Shown here: piece by piece, positions 47,628-61,215 of the stretch
Layout of the letters: every line of letters starts with the position of its first letter
Position numbering within the stretch: position 1 is the first letter of the stretch
Source of the DNA: Cymodocea nodosa
Taxonomy: Eukaryota; Streptophyta; Magnoliopsida; Alismatales; Cymodoceaceae
Length of the DNA stretch: 64,000 nt
NCBI GenBank assembly: GCA_036874045.1
Contig: JAZBRI010000003.1
Coordinates: 4,662,501-4,726,500, forward strand
Direction of reading: 5' to 3'
Notes under the pieces: model-generated
Database searches by the model: none
Told to the model about the DNA's origin: nothing
The model's input: only the letters and a program-made list of their open reading frames with translations
Program-made: the position numbers and the translations under genes

Positions 47628-49974
47628 ATAGGAACGATTTTCCATAGGAGTTTCAAGATTTTTTTTTGTCCTTTAGGGCTCCGATTAGAGTATGTATGTT
47701 TTACCAGAACGTAAGAAATTAGGGATTGCAATTGTGATTTTTTCTCTGTCAACGACGACGACCATCACCATGGTCGACGTGGTTCCAGCGGTTGCTTTTA
47801 CCGGTACAAGCTGAAACTCTGTTTGACTGTTTTCTCCCGTGGAGCACGATAGTCCGACCCTATCAAGAAACTATCCGTCTGGGATTCCTTCCCTGCTCAT
47901 CTTCTGATATTTCAGGTGTGGAGACTGTGGCTGTTGACAGCAACAACCACATACTGACGGTGGTGGGGAAGATGGATCCGTGGAACCTCCGGGAGAGGGT
48001 GGAGGTCAAAACCCACAAAAAGGTCGTCCTTGTATCTCCCACCGATCCTCCCAAGAAGGAAAAGGAAGTTCCGAAGAAGGAGGACAAGGTTGTCGAGAAA
48101 CCCAAAGAGGTAATTGCACGAAAAGCCTTGACCTGCCCTGCTCAAAGTTTTGGGAGTTCCCCTTCTTGGTCTTCCATTAATTACACCATCGGGTGTTGAT
48201 TCTCTTCTTCTTCTTCTGTTTCCGTGGACAGGCTGTTGTTTCAACCGTTGTGTTCAAGATTCAGCTGCATTGCGAGGGGTGCATCCAGAAGATTCGGAGG
48301 TCCATCTTCAAAGTCAAGGGTGAGTTCCTCTTTTTACGATTCGTTCTTAATTACGCATCTAGTTCTCGGATACAAGTAGGCAATACTTGTGCTTTATACT
48401 AGTTTGGCATGTGAGAAGTAATGCTTTTTTACGATAATGATAGTGTTTTTTGCGTCAAACCCTGCACTAGTATTGGTTAAACGCGAATAAGTTTGAAAGA
48501 AGGTTGGAATCTGAATTTTAGTAAAAATACAATCATTATCAAAAAAAAAAGAGAACACTTTACCAATAAAAAAGCTTCATCCTCAAAAAGGTTTCATAAA
48601 TTTGCAAAAAAGAAAGTTGCTTCGTTGACTGTCTGGTGTTAAATTAGACGTCATCCACTGATCGACCTTTGCATATTTGAAGCTTTTTTTTGCTGCAAGG
48701 TGGATATTCGTGGTTTCTGAAAAGATCATGAAAAGGAAGAAAGTTTTGAATTCGATTTCCTTAAATTAATTGGGGCAACAGCTAGGTATTAGACTCTATC
48801 ATAAAAAGAAACAAATATAAACAAAAACTCGGACGAATCGTAATCAGCAGGACACTTTGGAGTGTGTTCTTGGGAATTGGGACTGCTTTTCTGCGAAGGC
48901 TTTAAGCAAGCTTTTATCGTCTCCATCTTATTCGCCGGTGGCTGCTGGTACAACGACCTTTTATTTACTTTTTTTGTCCGTGGGTTGGTGTACCCCTGCC
49001 CACATCATGACATTTCACCTTTTTTTTATTATTATTGTTGGTTTCTGGATGTTTATTTCGAGTCAGTAGTTGAACTTTATTAATTGACGACATACGATTG
49101 TGTACGAAGATATCTTGGAAATTTCTCCGTATCCTTCGAGTTCAAATTGTTTGGAATTCAGAGTTTGAATTGGTTGGTTGGTTGGTTGGTTGCACATTTT
49201 GTCTTCGAGAGATTCTCTTCATTAAGGTCTGACATTTAAAAAGGGTCTGACATTTCTCTGATGCATGGCTCTCCCTTTAAAAGCAGTTTAAAAGTGTATT
49301 TTATATGCTGGAGGTAGCCAGTTACATTAAATGTTTCGTGTGTATATATATATTATCATACGGAAAACATTTACCGATTCATATGATTGTTTCAATCAGG
49401 TGGTTGTCGTGTACGCTCATTACCATAATGATGAAATATATAGTTTCTTTCTGTCATCGAAGAAAGACCAGGCATAAAACAATATATTTAGCTGAACTGA
49501 TTACGGAATGTTTTCACCATTGCAGGAGTTGAAGAGGTGAAGATCGATACCCCCAAGGATCTCGTCGCCGTGAAGGGGACAATGGATGTGAAAACTATGG
49601 TGCCGTTTCTAGCCGATAGACTTAAGCGCAAGATCGAGATCGTCCCGGCGAAGAAGGATGAAGGCGGAGAGAAGGAAGAAAAAGAGAAGGACAAAGAAAA
49701 AGAAAAGGACAAAGGGAAGAAAGAGGAAAAGAAGGAATCTGCTGAGAAGGAAGAAAAAGGAGAGGGTGGTGGCGGAGAAAAGAAGAAAGGCGACGGTGGA
49801 AAGAAGGAAGACGGTGAAGCCAAACCGGAGGTGAACAAGATGGACTACTACAGTGGCGGTGGTGCTGCTGCCGGTGGATACGTGTCTCACGGATACAATT
49901 ACCACCCGATACAGCTGCTCCATGCACCTCAGTACTTCAGCGATGAAAACCCCAATGCTTGCTCTGTCATGTGA
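47208..49974 (+). CDS. heavy-metal-associated isoprenylated plant protein (HIPP), two HMA domains
   Basis: Metallochaperone-type protein, membrane-anchored by C-terminal farnesylation. Exons: 47208-47216 (only MGE), 47349-47547, 47916-48109, 48232-48319 and 49526-49974, all GT-AG and phase-consistent, giving 312 residues. A Lys-rich N-terminus precedes HMA domain 1 with MHCEGC (52-57). HMA domain 2 has LHCEGC (146-151). A long Lys/Glu-rich linker (EKEEKEKDKEKEKDKGKKEE) and a Gly-rich YYSGGGAAAGGYVSH segment lead to the CaaX box CSVM (309-312). Both CxxC metal-binding pairs are intact. Two HMA domains plus CaaX place it with the two-domain HIPP cluster. The first exon of nine bases makes the start easy to miss; its ATG has the strong context gccATGGG. 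Confidence 0.93.
47567..47626. repeat. (TCT)n(CTA)n microsatellite in HIPP intron 2
   Basis: Compound trinucleotide repeat starting about 20 bases after the donor of intron 2 (GT at 47548-47549). The frame stays open through it, so an unspliced transcript would add a run of Phe and Tyr residues. Confidence 0.9.
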
Positions 49975-52900
49975 AATAACTGGCAGTACTGTTAAGATAG
50001 GTATCTTCTGGGGAGATGGGAAGTGAATGTACATACACGTATATATATATATATATACCAGGGAGAGATCGAGAGAGTAGGGTTCTGGGAAGCAGTTGTA
50101 CGTACGTAGTTGGGTGGGAAGGAAGAAGGTTTTGGTAGACTGTGGATGAGTCTTTCTCTGTTGGTGGTTCGCTTTTGCTGTGGACGTCCAATTTTGCCTC
50201 GATGTGTGTGACATCATTGTAACGTGTGTATTAATCTAATCCCTCGCTGTTGTAGCTTCCTCCCTGGCCAATGCTGTCGCCAATGCTGTCCTCCGTTTCC
50301 ACAAAAGACTGCTGATGTGTTTGGCATGTGGCATGCACGCGTGAGAAGACTTCTTCTTGTTCTTGACAGACCATCTGGATTACAGAATAGAGTGCGACGA
50401 AGCTGGCGGCTGAGTTGTCGTCCCCGTCTCTCCCATCTCCTTACGAGGCCCCACGGCTCGCCGGTTAAGTAGACATTTTTCTCTGTCCGGACTTGAACAG
50501 CCAACCACTGTGGTTTCTCCATCGTCACGGCTTCCCAGCTGATTCATACATATATATATATATATATGTATATATCGTTTTCTCCGGGTGCTTTGCATTA
50601 TGTTACTAGAAGCAGAGTTTCTTGGCTGGTAACATCACGTAACTTCACTAATGTTACATCCAACTTTTTCCATAAAGAGATGGTATAAACTATATACGTA
50701 TATATCTTATCAGACAATCAAGTATCGATGAAGTCGATCCTAAGAAACCCTGTTGACCTAAATTACAAATCCTGCAGGATGGATGTGTTCGCGAGGATGC
50801 CCACAAAGGATTCCGTTATTTTGTGACATTACGGCCACACGATAGATAGAAATACGCAAGCACGGATCGAACAGACAAGGTTCAGGGTAGAAGACCTTGT
50901 CCGGCCGGCATTCGACGGGAGGATTGGATTTGTTTCCACCGTCCGCCTCCACCGGCGCGCTAAAGGATGATGACCCGTTCCAGGCGCGACCGGACCAGAC
51001 CACGACCTTCCACCGCGCCGGCGACTAATCAGAACGGCGTCGGCGAACCGTCCATCGTGTCGGTTGAAATTTGTCCGCCCGGACGTCCTTCGTCGGCGGT
51101 TGCGTAACGAAAGCGTCATCTCTCCTCCTCGAACGAATGTGAAATTGTGAACAGGGAAATGCGATTTCTACGCCACCGTCATATCCACCACCTTCAATCG
51201 AAAACTTTTATCCATATAAAATGTTAAACTTTTGTATATGACGATTTTCAAATCAACTGATCTAATTCAATATTTCAACGAAGAATTAATTAGAAGTGCA
51301 ATCATCCTTTAACATTTATAGGCGTATAAATAAATCGTGGGTAACGAAAAATACCAAGGACAAGACTCAATCTTATGTATGATGATTTTTTTTTTTTTTT
51401 ATCACTTTTGAATTAAAGTTTAAATAATTACGATTTTCAACAATCTTGAGAATTCACAGCGGAGGATTGAAAAGGCATCCCTCTGGTTGCCCACTTCTCC
51501 AACAATCAAGCGGGGTAATTTTGTCACAGGTGATTATGAATGTTTGAATAATGTGGCATTTTGTGTGTTTCGATCTTGATGGTGTTGCATCCCTACACGT
51601 AAAGTAATGTTGGTTGTGCATTGTTTTCACTTAAAATACAACGATTGGATGTGTCAACACTTGATGCAATAGACCTTGTTTGTTTCCTTGAAGAATTGGG
51701 ATCTTCCAAAGCAAGTGGTTTAATTGACTATTGTTATTGGATTATAAACAATAAAACATAAACCCTAAATCTTAATAGCTGAAGTTTAGGTGGTTTGCCT
51801 CTTGTTAATGGATCATAAACAATAAACCCTAACCACCTGCAAATTACATTGCTGTATTATCAGACATTTATAATTGTTTTAGCAGATGCATGCATACAGG
51901 AGGACCTTTAGTTGGTTTCTTTGTAATTTCTTAAAAACTGTTGATGCATGGGCGTAGTTGTTGTAGAGGCGGTTGAAAACTTAGGAAAGAGTTGCATTAA
52001 TTGTTGCAATAATATTAAATATGATAATTATAGCTTGCATAAATTAGGTACCCTCTATGAACAAGGAATTGCATTGTTTGCAGTAATATTAATTATGTGA
52101 GTAGGTGATTTTTGATTGTGGAATCATCATCCTAGAGAAAAAACAAGCATGAAAGGCGATAGTGTACGAGTGGTTGGCCCATGCTTTTCGTCTAGACATC
52201 GGTCCTTCATCGTCACATGAGTATGCATGAGGGATACCGAAAATATTAATAATCAGCCTTGATCTCAACTACGGGAAGAGATCGTAGTTTGTTTTTGACG
52301 AGCCCTACATAAACAATCTTTTCGTAGAATATCTGTGTATTTATTATCCATTTTCTTTCCAGTGTATTTGAATTCGAAATCAACATAGTCGTTTCTCACC
52401 ACCAGTACATTTGTGTTAGAAAAACCAATCGTGAGAGGTAATATCCTTGTATTGGCTGTATTTTCACAACATGTAGTATCTTAAGAAAAACCAATTTTCG
52501 AAGTTTTTTTTTTTTTTTTTCTTTCTTTTATAATTCGCTGATAATGATAACTTTTACGACTATCAGAATTCAATTTATCATACAAACACCCTCCTAGCTT
52601 CCTGGTGAAACGAGTTTTGATCCATCTGCCCCTTAAATTCTCTGTTATCTCTTTTCGCAAGTATTGATTAGTCAAAACTTCGACTTTGAACGTTCAAGAT
52701 CTAGGAACGAGGTGGCGGATGTAGTTAGGGAGGGAGGGCCGATAGACTGTTTCTTTCTATTATGACTCTTACGTCATTTCAGGGTAGTTTATTGGACACT
52801 TATCTGGTTGATCTCTATTCTGGATCTCCCTTGTGATCTCTAATATTGTGAACGGGGGGGACGTAAAGGAGTTGCTCACCTCCTTCCTGCCTTTCGATTG

Positions 52901-53653
52901 TCAAATATTCGCACACACGTGCCGTTTGCCTCGTCTTCCTCTTCTTCCCTCCTCCTGGAACCAAAACCCACGTTTGTGATGGTTTGAACGGTCCGACGAT
53001 CACCTGTTTCTTGTCATTCCGTGCCGGATAAAAGCAAACCCCTCCCCACCCACCACGTGATAATTAAGGGCGTACGTACCAAACACGGTGATGAAAGGGA
53101 GAATAAAAAAGGGACACATGGCCAGCAAATTCCACGGAATATTAAAGGGGTGTTCTTCTTCAATAGAGGAGGAGAGTGGAAAAGAGCTTCGTCGTGATAC
53201 AGGACCTGCATAAATGTACAAGAGGGCATACGTGCACACAACAAGTTGAGAACAAAAAATAACAAACATAACCGCAGATTTATGTAGTTGCAAATATTAT
53301 TAGGCAAAAGCAATTACATCATGAATTACGTACAACGTGAAAGTTTCAAAAAGAATGTGCTATGAGACGTACCCGACGGATGGCCTTAATATTCTAAAAG
53401 GAGAGACTGGATATGGAATTCTTGCCTTGTAGATACACAGAGAAACAATACACGCACGCAACTGTTACAATCTTCAAGAGTCCCCATCAGTGGAACTAAG
53501 TTGAACACACAGACTGGGGAGAGAGTATGGGGAGTAACCCAGGGGGAAGGCATGCCTTTCTTTCCTTGTGTGCACCTGATGAATGACAACTTTGATTGAA
53601 TCTTTCCCCTCGCACTCCTGTCTTACTTCTGCCATATTTCAAAACAAACACTC
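49975..53653. other. intergenic, convergent 3' ends; no certain gene
   Basis: The HIPP 3' UTR is followed by AT microsatellites (50040-50057, 50549-50569). 50830-51120 is a GC-rich island with an Arg-rich minus-strand open frame of 96 residues (50829-51119), unrecognised and judged doubtful. The rest is AT-rich, and the last part is probably 3' UTR of the U-box gene. Confidence 0.55.
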
Positions 53654-56600
53654 TCATGTTCCATCTTTCCCACGTAAACGTTCCAGAAGATGTGCAGCCT
53701 TCCGCTTCGCACGTTCTGTACCAATATCGCACAAGTCCTGCAATGCTTCTTCTGTTCCGCATTCTTTTGCAATCTTAACTTGCTCTTCATCGTCAGTGCA
53801 AAGAGATGATAAAATGGCTACCGAATATTCCCTATTACGTGAAGATCCTGTTTTCAACAGCCCTGCCAATATTGGGATGGGATTGAAAACCACAATAGCA
53901 GGCTTACCCTCCTGATGAGTTGCAAGAAGTTCCAACACTGCAAGTGCCTCATCCACCATTCCTCCATTAGGATCCGTTAACATATTCATCAAATGCTCCA
54001 CTATTCCAGCTTTCACAGCTCTCGATTTGTTTTCTGCAGATATCGCCAGGTGGAAAATTGCTGTCACCGCATCCTTTTTACCCCTTGGACTTCCATGACA
54101 AAGTAAGTCTATGAGAACAGGTACAGCCCCAGCTTCTCCTATCTTTGCTTTATAGGAATCTATAAAAGACAAACTAAATAGAGCAGCAGCAGCATTCTCT
54201 CTTGCTTCCATACTTCCATTCTTCAATACCTGTACTATCTTGGGTATGGCAAAAGCACTAACTATGAGTTTTTTATTGTAATCGTTTATGGACAAGTTGA
54301 GCAGTGCAGTTACAGCATGTTCCTGAGTTCTTGAATCACTTGATGACAAACAATCTACAAGTAAGGGAACAGCTCCAGCTTCTGCAATGCAAACCCTGTT
54401 ATCTGCATTCCTCTTTGCCAGCAACCGGAGGTGGCCAGCAGTTGCCCTTTGTTCTTCAATATTTCCACGCTTCAATTTTTGAAGTAACAAGTTGATGCTT
54501 GCTCGATCACAGTCAGATTTGGATTTAGATGAATCCTTGCCTTCGAAATCTGCTTGTTGTTTGGGAACCTCAAGACCATTACTCTCACACCATTGTGCAA
54601 TTAGACTCTTCAAAGCATAGTTTGGTGTGAGAGAAGAATGAGATAGTTGTTGTTGGGTCTTGGGACAAGTCCTGTGTCCAGAATTTAGCCATTTTTGAAT
54701 GCTTGATCTGTCATATGTCTAGGGAAAGATAAAACAATATTAGTTGAGCGAAATTTGAAGTCAAAGCTTATTCAAAGGGAACAATTTATAACCTGCCCCG
54801 TGGAGACAATAACCGGGTCTTTCATTAGTTCAAGAGTCATTGGACAGCGAAAATCATCTGGAATAACAGGCGACCTGAGTTTCGATACATCGGTATTTGT
54901 TTCAAGGACATTAGTGTTGTGATCTGCCATCAGGAAAAAATCTTCTAATTTTTTGAGCACCACAGAATTTTCAGTTTCTCCACAGTTTCCATTGGTCTTT
55001 CTACTTAGTGCACTTTTCTCTCTCTCAAAATCATTGTGTGTCTTGAGACCAAGCTTCTCAGAAAGCTTTCTGAGAATTGTATGATCCATGGTCTTTCCAG
55101 TACGGACTGTATCAAGATCTTGAGAAAGTTGTATATCAGGAGGATCAATTATCCATTTTGCTCTTTTGAACTGGCCATAAATGAGCTCTACCTGAAAAAT
55201 TTTGCTGGGACATCTTACACATACTAATGGCAAAAGGTTACATTAAGTAGATGATAAACTTTTAAACATGGGCAACTATAAGCGTAAGAATAAAAGAACT
55301 ACATATAGCACATGCTTGGAAGTTTTGGGTCCCTTGTGCTATAAATCACATGGCATAAACCGACATCTTTATATTGAGGGGCTAGGCTTCAGGCTTCTTC
55401 CACATACAATTTTCTTAGTTTACATGACAATATCTAAAACTATTATTCTCTCGTGATATCTATCATTATTCTCATTGTTTATTTCATAAGTTTATGATTC
55501 TCCCTTAAAAACGTGAGATTTTTGTGTAGTCATCTCTGTTTTTATTTTCAAATCTCCCTAAATCATATGATCGAATCCTAGAAAATCTTCACGATTCTGT
55601 TGCCCCATTTGCCAATGACTTCACTATACACCATAACTTTGAATTGATATGGGATTCTTTTCAATTGGAACTGTGTAATCAGGCATGATTCTTGAGTTCA
55701 TAAAAACATAATGCTTGGATGTTAAAACCTTTAATTTTAGTTTTCATGGCATGAATATAAAAGATCTGACAAAAATACAAGTCCATACGTGCAATTTGAT
55801 TATGAAGTTCTTGTTACATGATAGCCAAACTAATACAACTTAAGAATAAAAGGATGGTTCATCAAAGTTATGGAAGTTACTAACCTTCATTGAATGGCTT
55901 ACCCTTTCATTCTCAAAAAGACTTATCAATTTTAGACATGTAGTGGTGAACTACTAATTCTGAAACCTGAGGAAAAACAATACGTATATTTTAAATCAAT
56001 TATTCTAGCTCATTATCTAGTCAACTAAAGGAAGATAACCAATATCGGATGATTTTCAAATCCAACATCAGTACCTCCACCTCCACTATTTTTTATTAAG
56101 AGGACTGACAAAAGGGCAGAAGGCCATGACTGACAATCCTCTCTCAATATGGAGTGTTTGTCAGGGCAAGATAACCTCTAACAGTGATTCCAAACGTCTA
56201 ATAGTCTACATTTATTTTTTGAAAAAATCATGCATAATCATGATCCCGCACGGAAGGAGACAATATTTGAAATGGTTGCTGAGTGGTCCTCAACTTCATA
56301 TCAATCTGCATTAACACATGCAGTCATTAGCATGTGGCTGGAGACCTTAGATTGCATTTGTAACTATGATTTCATCACAGTTTTTACACAAAGGCACTTT
56401 TCTGAAATGCATTTCCGAATACACCCAGAAGATTTCATTTTTTCGGAAACATGGTTTCTAGATTTTAGTTCTAAATTCAATGATTTTCAAAAAGTTGGTG
56501 AGAATCCATTCATGGAAAACCGTACAAATATTGTCCCACCTTTATAAGGTTGTCCTTGTATCTTTTGTACTTACACAAAAATTGCAAATGGTACAACCTT

Positions 56601-57402
56601 TCAATAAGTTAGTTTTCATTGTAAATCTATAATCTTGACCATAGTTCCAAAAGTAACCCTAGAAAGGGGGTCCAAAAGGGGTATAGTTGCTTTTTCCTTT
56701 TATCCTGTTGGCATGCTTTCTAGTCTGATTTTAGTCATTTTACTTCTTTCTTTGGTTTTCTTAGGTTTCCTGTATTCTTTGTTGCCCCTTGTTTCCTGTC
56801 CTCCCATTTTACCCAAGGGAAGGGTGGTTGCCTGAATCAAATAGATTCCTTTTTCTTCTTTTTGTCTTTATTTAATAGAAAGAAAGGAAATAAAATCTAC
56901 CATTGCAAAGCCCTATGCAATGAACAAAAATGCCCGTAAAATTGTTCATTTCTATTTTTCCTTCTTATTATCCTTCCTTTAGACTAATCATGTGGGATAC
57001 AGTAAGCTTACATGACGTTCCAGAATTGGGGTTATAATTCTCCCACCTGCTGGTTCTTTGTTCAATTTTTTAATAATATTTTTCTGACCACCAATAAAAG
57101 ATACACAAATTTCCAAAAATGGGTATTATGTATCAAAATATTTATTCCTAAAGAAACAAAGAAAACTACATACAGTAACATCCAATTACATTGTGGCTCC
57201 CTCTCATGGCAGGGAGTCCTGCAATTAAAAACAGGTCAGAATAGTAGAATAAAATCTAAAATGAGAAATTAGTAGTGCCATTTACCTGCTCTTTTACTTC
57301 TGTTGATATGTCAAGCTTATCAAAGGATATTCCACTCAATGCATTTTCAAGTTTCTCTGTTATGTCCATAAACTTATTGGCAAAGTCTTCACTTCTTTCA
57401 GC
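53654..57402 (-). CDS. U-box/ARM-repeat E3 ubiquitin ligase, PUB12/13/14 (SPL11) type; N-terminal exon(s) not found
   Basis: E3 ligase; relatives such as SPL11 and PUB13 restrain immunity and cell death. Mapped exons: 57286-57402, 54793-55191 and 53654-54718, all phase 0, giving 526 residues. Exon 57286-57402 ([20 protein letters not shown]) belongs to the N-terminal UND region. The U-box ([42 protein letters not shown]) is split by the 74-nt intron. The last exon holds [16 protein letters not shown] and about six armadillo repeats (for example [39 protein letters not shown]), ending [10 protein letters not shown]. Family members are about 610-660 residues, so some 90-110 N-terminal residues are missing. 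I searched the minus strand to the window end without a convincing match; that exon may lie beyond 64 kb or be too diverged to see. Confidence 0.87.
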
Positions 57403-58159
57403 CTGCAATATAGATAATATTTTCAGTGGAAGAAATTAAAAAATTTAACAAAACTATATCACTCTTTGCATAATACCTAAAAAATGTTACAAAGATACAG
57501 ATCTGAAATCCAAAATCAAAATTCTCATATTACTCTTGAAATCCAAAAAAAGAAATCCAGATGAATTCAGTTCTTTGAGCAGTTGACAAACATTTAAGTA
57601 AAATTGATGAACTTAAGAAATATATGACAACGACAGATTCTACATGACTATGACGTGCATGTAGACTAGGAAATGCAACACTATGATTACAATATTATTT
57701 GAGCAGTAGTAAGAAATATCATTAAATCAAAACAAAGTACAGAGAAAACAAAGGAGTCGTCCCAAGAAGACAACCCAAGAGAAAAACAAAGATGTTCCAA
57801 AATAGGAATTGACACGGCAAAAGCCAAGAGAACAAAAAGGGAAAATACAACATCACTCAAAACATAATGCACCTCAGCAAGCTCAACACTATCAGATCAC
57901 TTAAATGGCTCTGCTTGATTTTTGTCCATTCAAAAACTGAGAGAAAATCTCATCTTGTCAGTTTTCAAAGTCTGTTGTTTTGTTTTAACTGACAATACCA
58001 CAATATTGCAAGTGGAAACACCATCCACACCATAGCTTCCCAAAAAAACACCATCCACACCATTGACAATTGCTGTACATCCCTCTGATGGAAGCTATCA
58101 TGCCCAAAATCCATCAATCTGCAAGACTGAAAATGTATCCAAACAAGGATTTTTGGATG

Positions 58160-59960
58160 AATGAACCAAGTATTTTGAAGTGGATTGTCATTATATCAAG
58201 GATTTGGTCTTGAAAGAATATGTTAGCACTCCTTACATTCAATCATTGAAGCAACTTGTAGATGTTTTCACAAAGAGTCTTTCTGTTGGAGTTTTGAAAA
58301 AAATATTTGTAATAAGCTAGGCATGTTAGATATGTTCACTCTATTTTGAAGAAGAGTGTTAAATTTCTTATTATATTTATGTCATTAGAGTTATTCAGGT
58401 TATTGGGTCATTAGTTGGATCCAATTATGAACCACTACTATTTATATGTAATAAACGTCATCAAAATAATCACTTTTTCTTCTTGTTACAATAGGTGGGA
58501 CTCATGCTTAGGACTTTTGAGCTTGTCGCCATCAATTTGTGGAACATCACCTTTCCCCTTGCAATCCACAACATCTTGCAAGATTGATTTTAAGGCAACA
58601 ACTACAACGGAAAGTTTGGGGGGTGATGATGGTGGTGGTATTGGCATTGACCACCTTGGAATTTGTGATGGCACCTCAACAATCTCAATCTGATTTTTCC
58701 TTTGTCTTCTTTCTAAAACAAGATCCTTCATCTATAAACTTCTCCGAAGGTCCTTATCATAGATGCCATCCTTTTGGGTAAGCATTGTGTCTCAACCATC
58801 TCCTTCATGTGATCTCATTAGAATCATATCAAGAGATCCAACTTGCCTTTGCCATCTATGGAACTATTGTTCTTCAAGTTGTCATTGTGTTTGCTGGTGT
58901 TAGAGTATGTTTATGACAATATCCATGTAAGGATTCGTATAAGGATCTAGATATGCAACCCCTATTTATGTAACCCCTTCCTATGGAATAGACAACCCTT
59001 GTTTTCTTTGTTGATCTCAACTTGGTATCAGAGGTGACAAAGGAAAGGAACAAGCCCTAACTCCACCACCATCTCCAACATCGGTGGCTTGCAACCTCCA
59101 TTGTTTTTCTCTCTTTGTCAACGGTCATCCTCACCTTCTCGGATGGTTCTCTCTGCCAATTTCTTCTTGTCAAACAATAGCGAACTTCGGATTTACAAGC
59201 AGCATCACTCAAGTGATCCTATGCTCAACAACCAACAATTAGGCTTTCCTTGGATGCTCAACCCATGGTAAGGCATGCTTCTTCTACACATGGGAAGAGT
59301 AGTGTGATAGGAATAGGTCCACAATAGGACTTGGTGGTGGCTCGTAGTAGGGTCAACGTCATCAGATGGTCAACGTGATAGATCCATGATAGGGTCTGGT
59401 GGGAGCTTGCAGTAGAGCCTTATTCTTTGGTGGTTTGATGCATCTTCCTCTTGCTGCAACTCCTAGTAGTGCATCTAGTTGAGCTTGTATCCTCAAATAG
59501 CCCAATGAGGTAAACCTCGATGGTTTCCTGAAGAGTGAGCATGGTGTGACTCTGGAACCTTAGATCGGCCTTGAAGTCTTGTGTGATCTCCCTCACTAGC
59601 CTCTAGAATGGTAGCTTCCTGATCAATAGCTCCATGCTCTTCTGGTACTTGTAGATCTCACAAAGAACTAGCACACATCAGTAGGTTAGTGCTGGTGATG
59701 GTGCAGGAGGAGCTTGTAGGTCAATGTTGGTGCTAGTGCATACATCCATCCTTTTCTTTTGGGGATGGCACAGACGGTACTTTGCCAACTTATTGGTACT
59801 ACAATCAACCTAAACAACACAAATTATCTGATGTGGGCTCAAAGCTTTCAGACATTTGTTGTTTCTTCGAGGAAGATTGACCATCTGACAAAACCTCCAC
59901 CAGATGTAAAAGATACAATGTATGCAGATGTGTTGAAAAAAAAAAATGAAAGTGTGCAAA
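58160..59960 (+). mobile_element. fossil Ty1/copia LTR-retrotransposon pieces around a central LTR
   Basis: Fossil of the Ty1/copia family, clearly broken in several places. Parts in order: a pol-terminal (RNase H) remnant at about 58220-58350, a purine-rich tract, a candidate LTR of about 660 bp (58357-59019, TG...CA), a primer-binding site matching initiator Met tRNA (TGGTATCAGAGG, 59023-59034), a leader, and a gag-start remnant at about 59765-59950. No second LTR was found in the window. Degradation suggests considerable age. Confidence 0.65.
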
Positions 59961-60404
59961 AGAGATTTGGAGCGTTGGAAGAAAAGGAGGAGGAGGGTGC
60001 TCAGAACATGCAACAAGCCACAACACTGCATTTTCATTTCAAATATAAATAGAGTACATAAACAGAACGTGGATTCTATTTTCACGGATCATGGGAACAT
60101 AGAAAAGAAAATAACTGAACCAAACTCCACCCACACTTAACCCACTACACCCACTACTCATGTTACACAACACATTATGTAACAACTTAAATAAAGCATG
60201 TGGGTACTAGGAGAATTATGCTTTAAAGCACAACTCAACAAGATGACTGTGCTGTTATTACATAGAGAATAGCATTGGATAAAACCACAATAATCATTAA
60301 TCACAGAAAAAAGGAGCAAAGAGGAGTTTTTTGACCCATGTATCCTTTCAAAACCTCAGACATTCACCATTGTCAACTACTAACCTCATCATACACCTTA
60401 CCAT

Positions 60405-61108
60405 CAGAGTTTTCAAGGCTGGCAGCTCAGTCACCTGAGGTGAGAGAAGGAGAGGCAAAGACTGTCTGGGCACCTGTTGAGGCAACGTAGCTATGAAAAG
60501 CATCCACCCAAGGTTGCCCTAGCACTTAGAGGAGTGCATGACACTTCTTCCACCTTTGTGAACAGGCATTTTAAATGGGTAAATAGGTTAAAAATCTGAT
60601 TATTTTTGATATAAAATCCTAACCACAAAATCTTTCCTCTCTTCTTCCTCTTCCAAACTCTCTCTTCCAGCCAGCAAACCCTAACTATGGGATTCTTTCT
60701 TCCTACCTCCTTGCATTTCTAGGTTTCAACAGCATTTCTATCATCTGTCATTGCCAACGTCTGCCACTGCTACCACCACACTATCCACCACCATCAAACA
60801 GTATTTCAACATTGTCTCTCTTAGGGTATTTTGTTGCTTTTTTCCATTTTCCTTTTTTCTTCTTAGCATTGATTGTAACTTGAATGCTATGATATTTGAC
60901 TTTCTTATCATCATTTCTCTGACTTATCATTGTAATGATTATATATTTCTTTATTAATGCATTATATGATTAGATGTTTAGTATTTTTTATTTTTTATTT
61001 AAATTTTATAAATTGTTGCCATGCTTCAGTCAAGTGATTGCCTAGCCTCTCACCTCAACCATTTAAAGGGGTCTCACCTTGGTGTCACCTTTCACCTTGA
61101 GAACCCTT
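60405..61108. mobile_element. non-autonomous hAT-type element with 8-bp target-site duplication
   Basis: 704 bp flanked by CTTACCAT (60397-60404 and 61109-61116). The left terminus is CAGAGTTTTCAAGG; the right, read in reverse, is AAGGGTTCTCAAGG, 11 of 14 matching. Subterminal 'cacctgaggtgagag' is mirrored by 'ctctcacctcaa' near the right end. CAGRG termini and an 8-bp duplication fit hAT. The open frame at 60751-60957 shows no transposase features. Confidence 0.8.
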
Positions 61109-61196
61109 CTTACCATCTTCTTAAACTCAAGCACTACTTCCCACTCATTGGTGACTCGGCTAATAAAGTTCTCTCATAGACCCACTAAAGGTCATA

Positions 61197-61215
61197 GTTA
61201 TTAAGTCACCATGGC
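61197..61215. mobile_element. single hAT-like terminus
   Basis: CATAGTTATTAAGTCACC closely matches the left terminus of the element at 44327 (CATAGTTGTTAAGAC). The partner terminus was not found, so this is probably a truncated relative. Confidence 0.45.

Noticed and set aside
47343-47714. 123-codon frame running through HIPP exon 2 into intron 2
   Set aside because: The part beyond 47547 is intron containing a microsatellite; splicing to 47916 preserves the HMA domain.
49488-50217. Ser/Phe-rich minus-strand frames of 101-202 codons
   Set aside because: They are complements of the Lys/Glu-rich HIPP linker in exon 5.
59759-60052. 97-codon plus-strand frame taken as a host gene
   Set aside because: Its content is that of a copia gag start, downstream of a retroelement primer-binding site.
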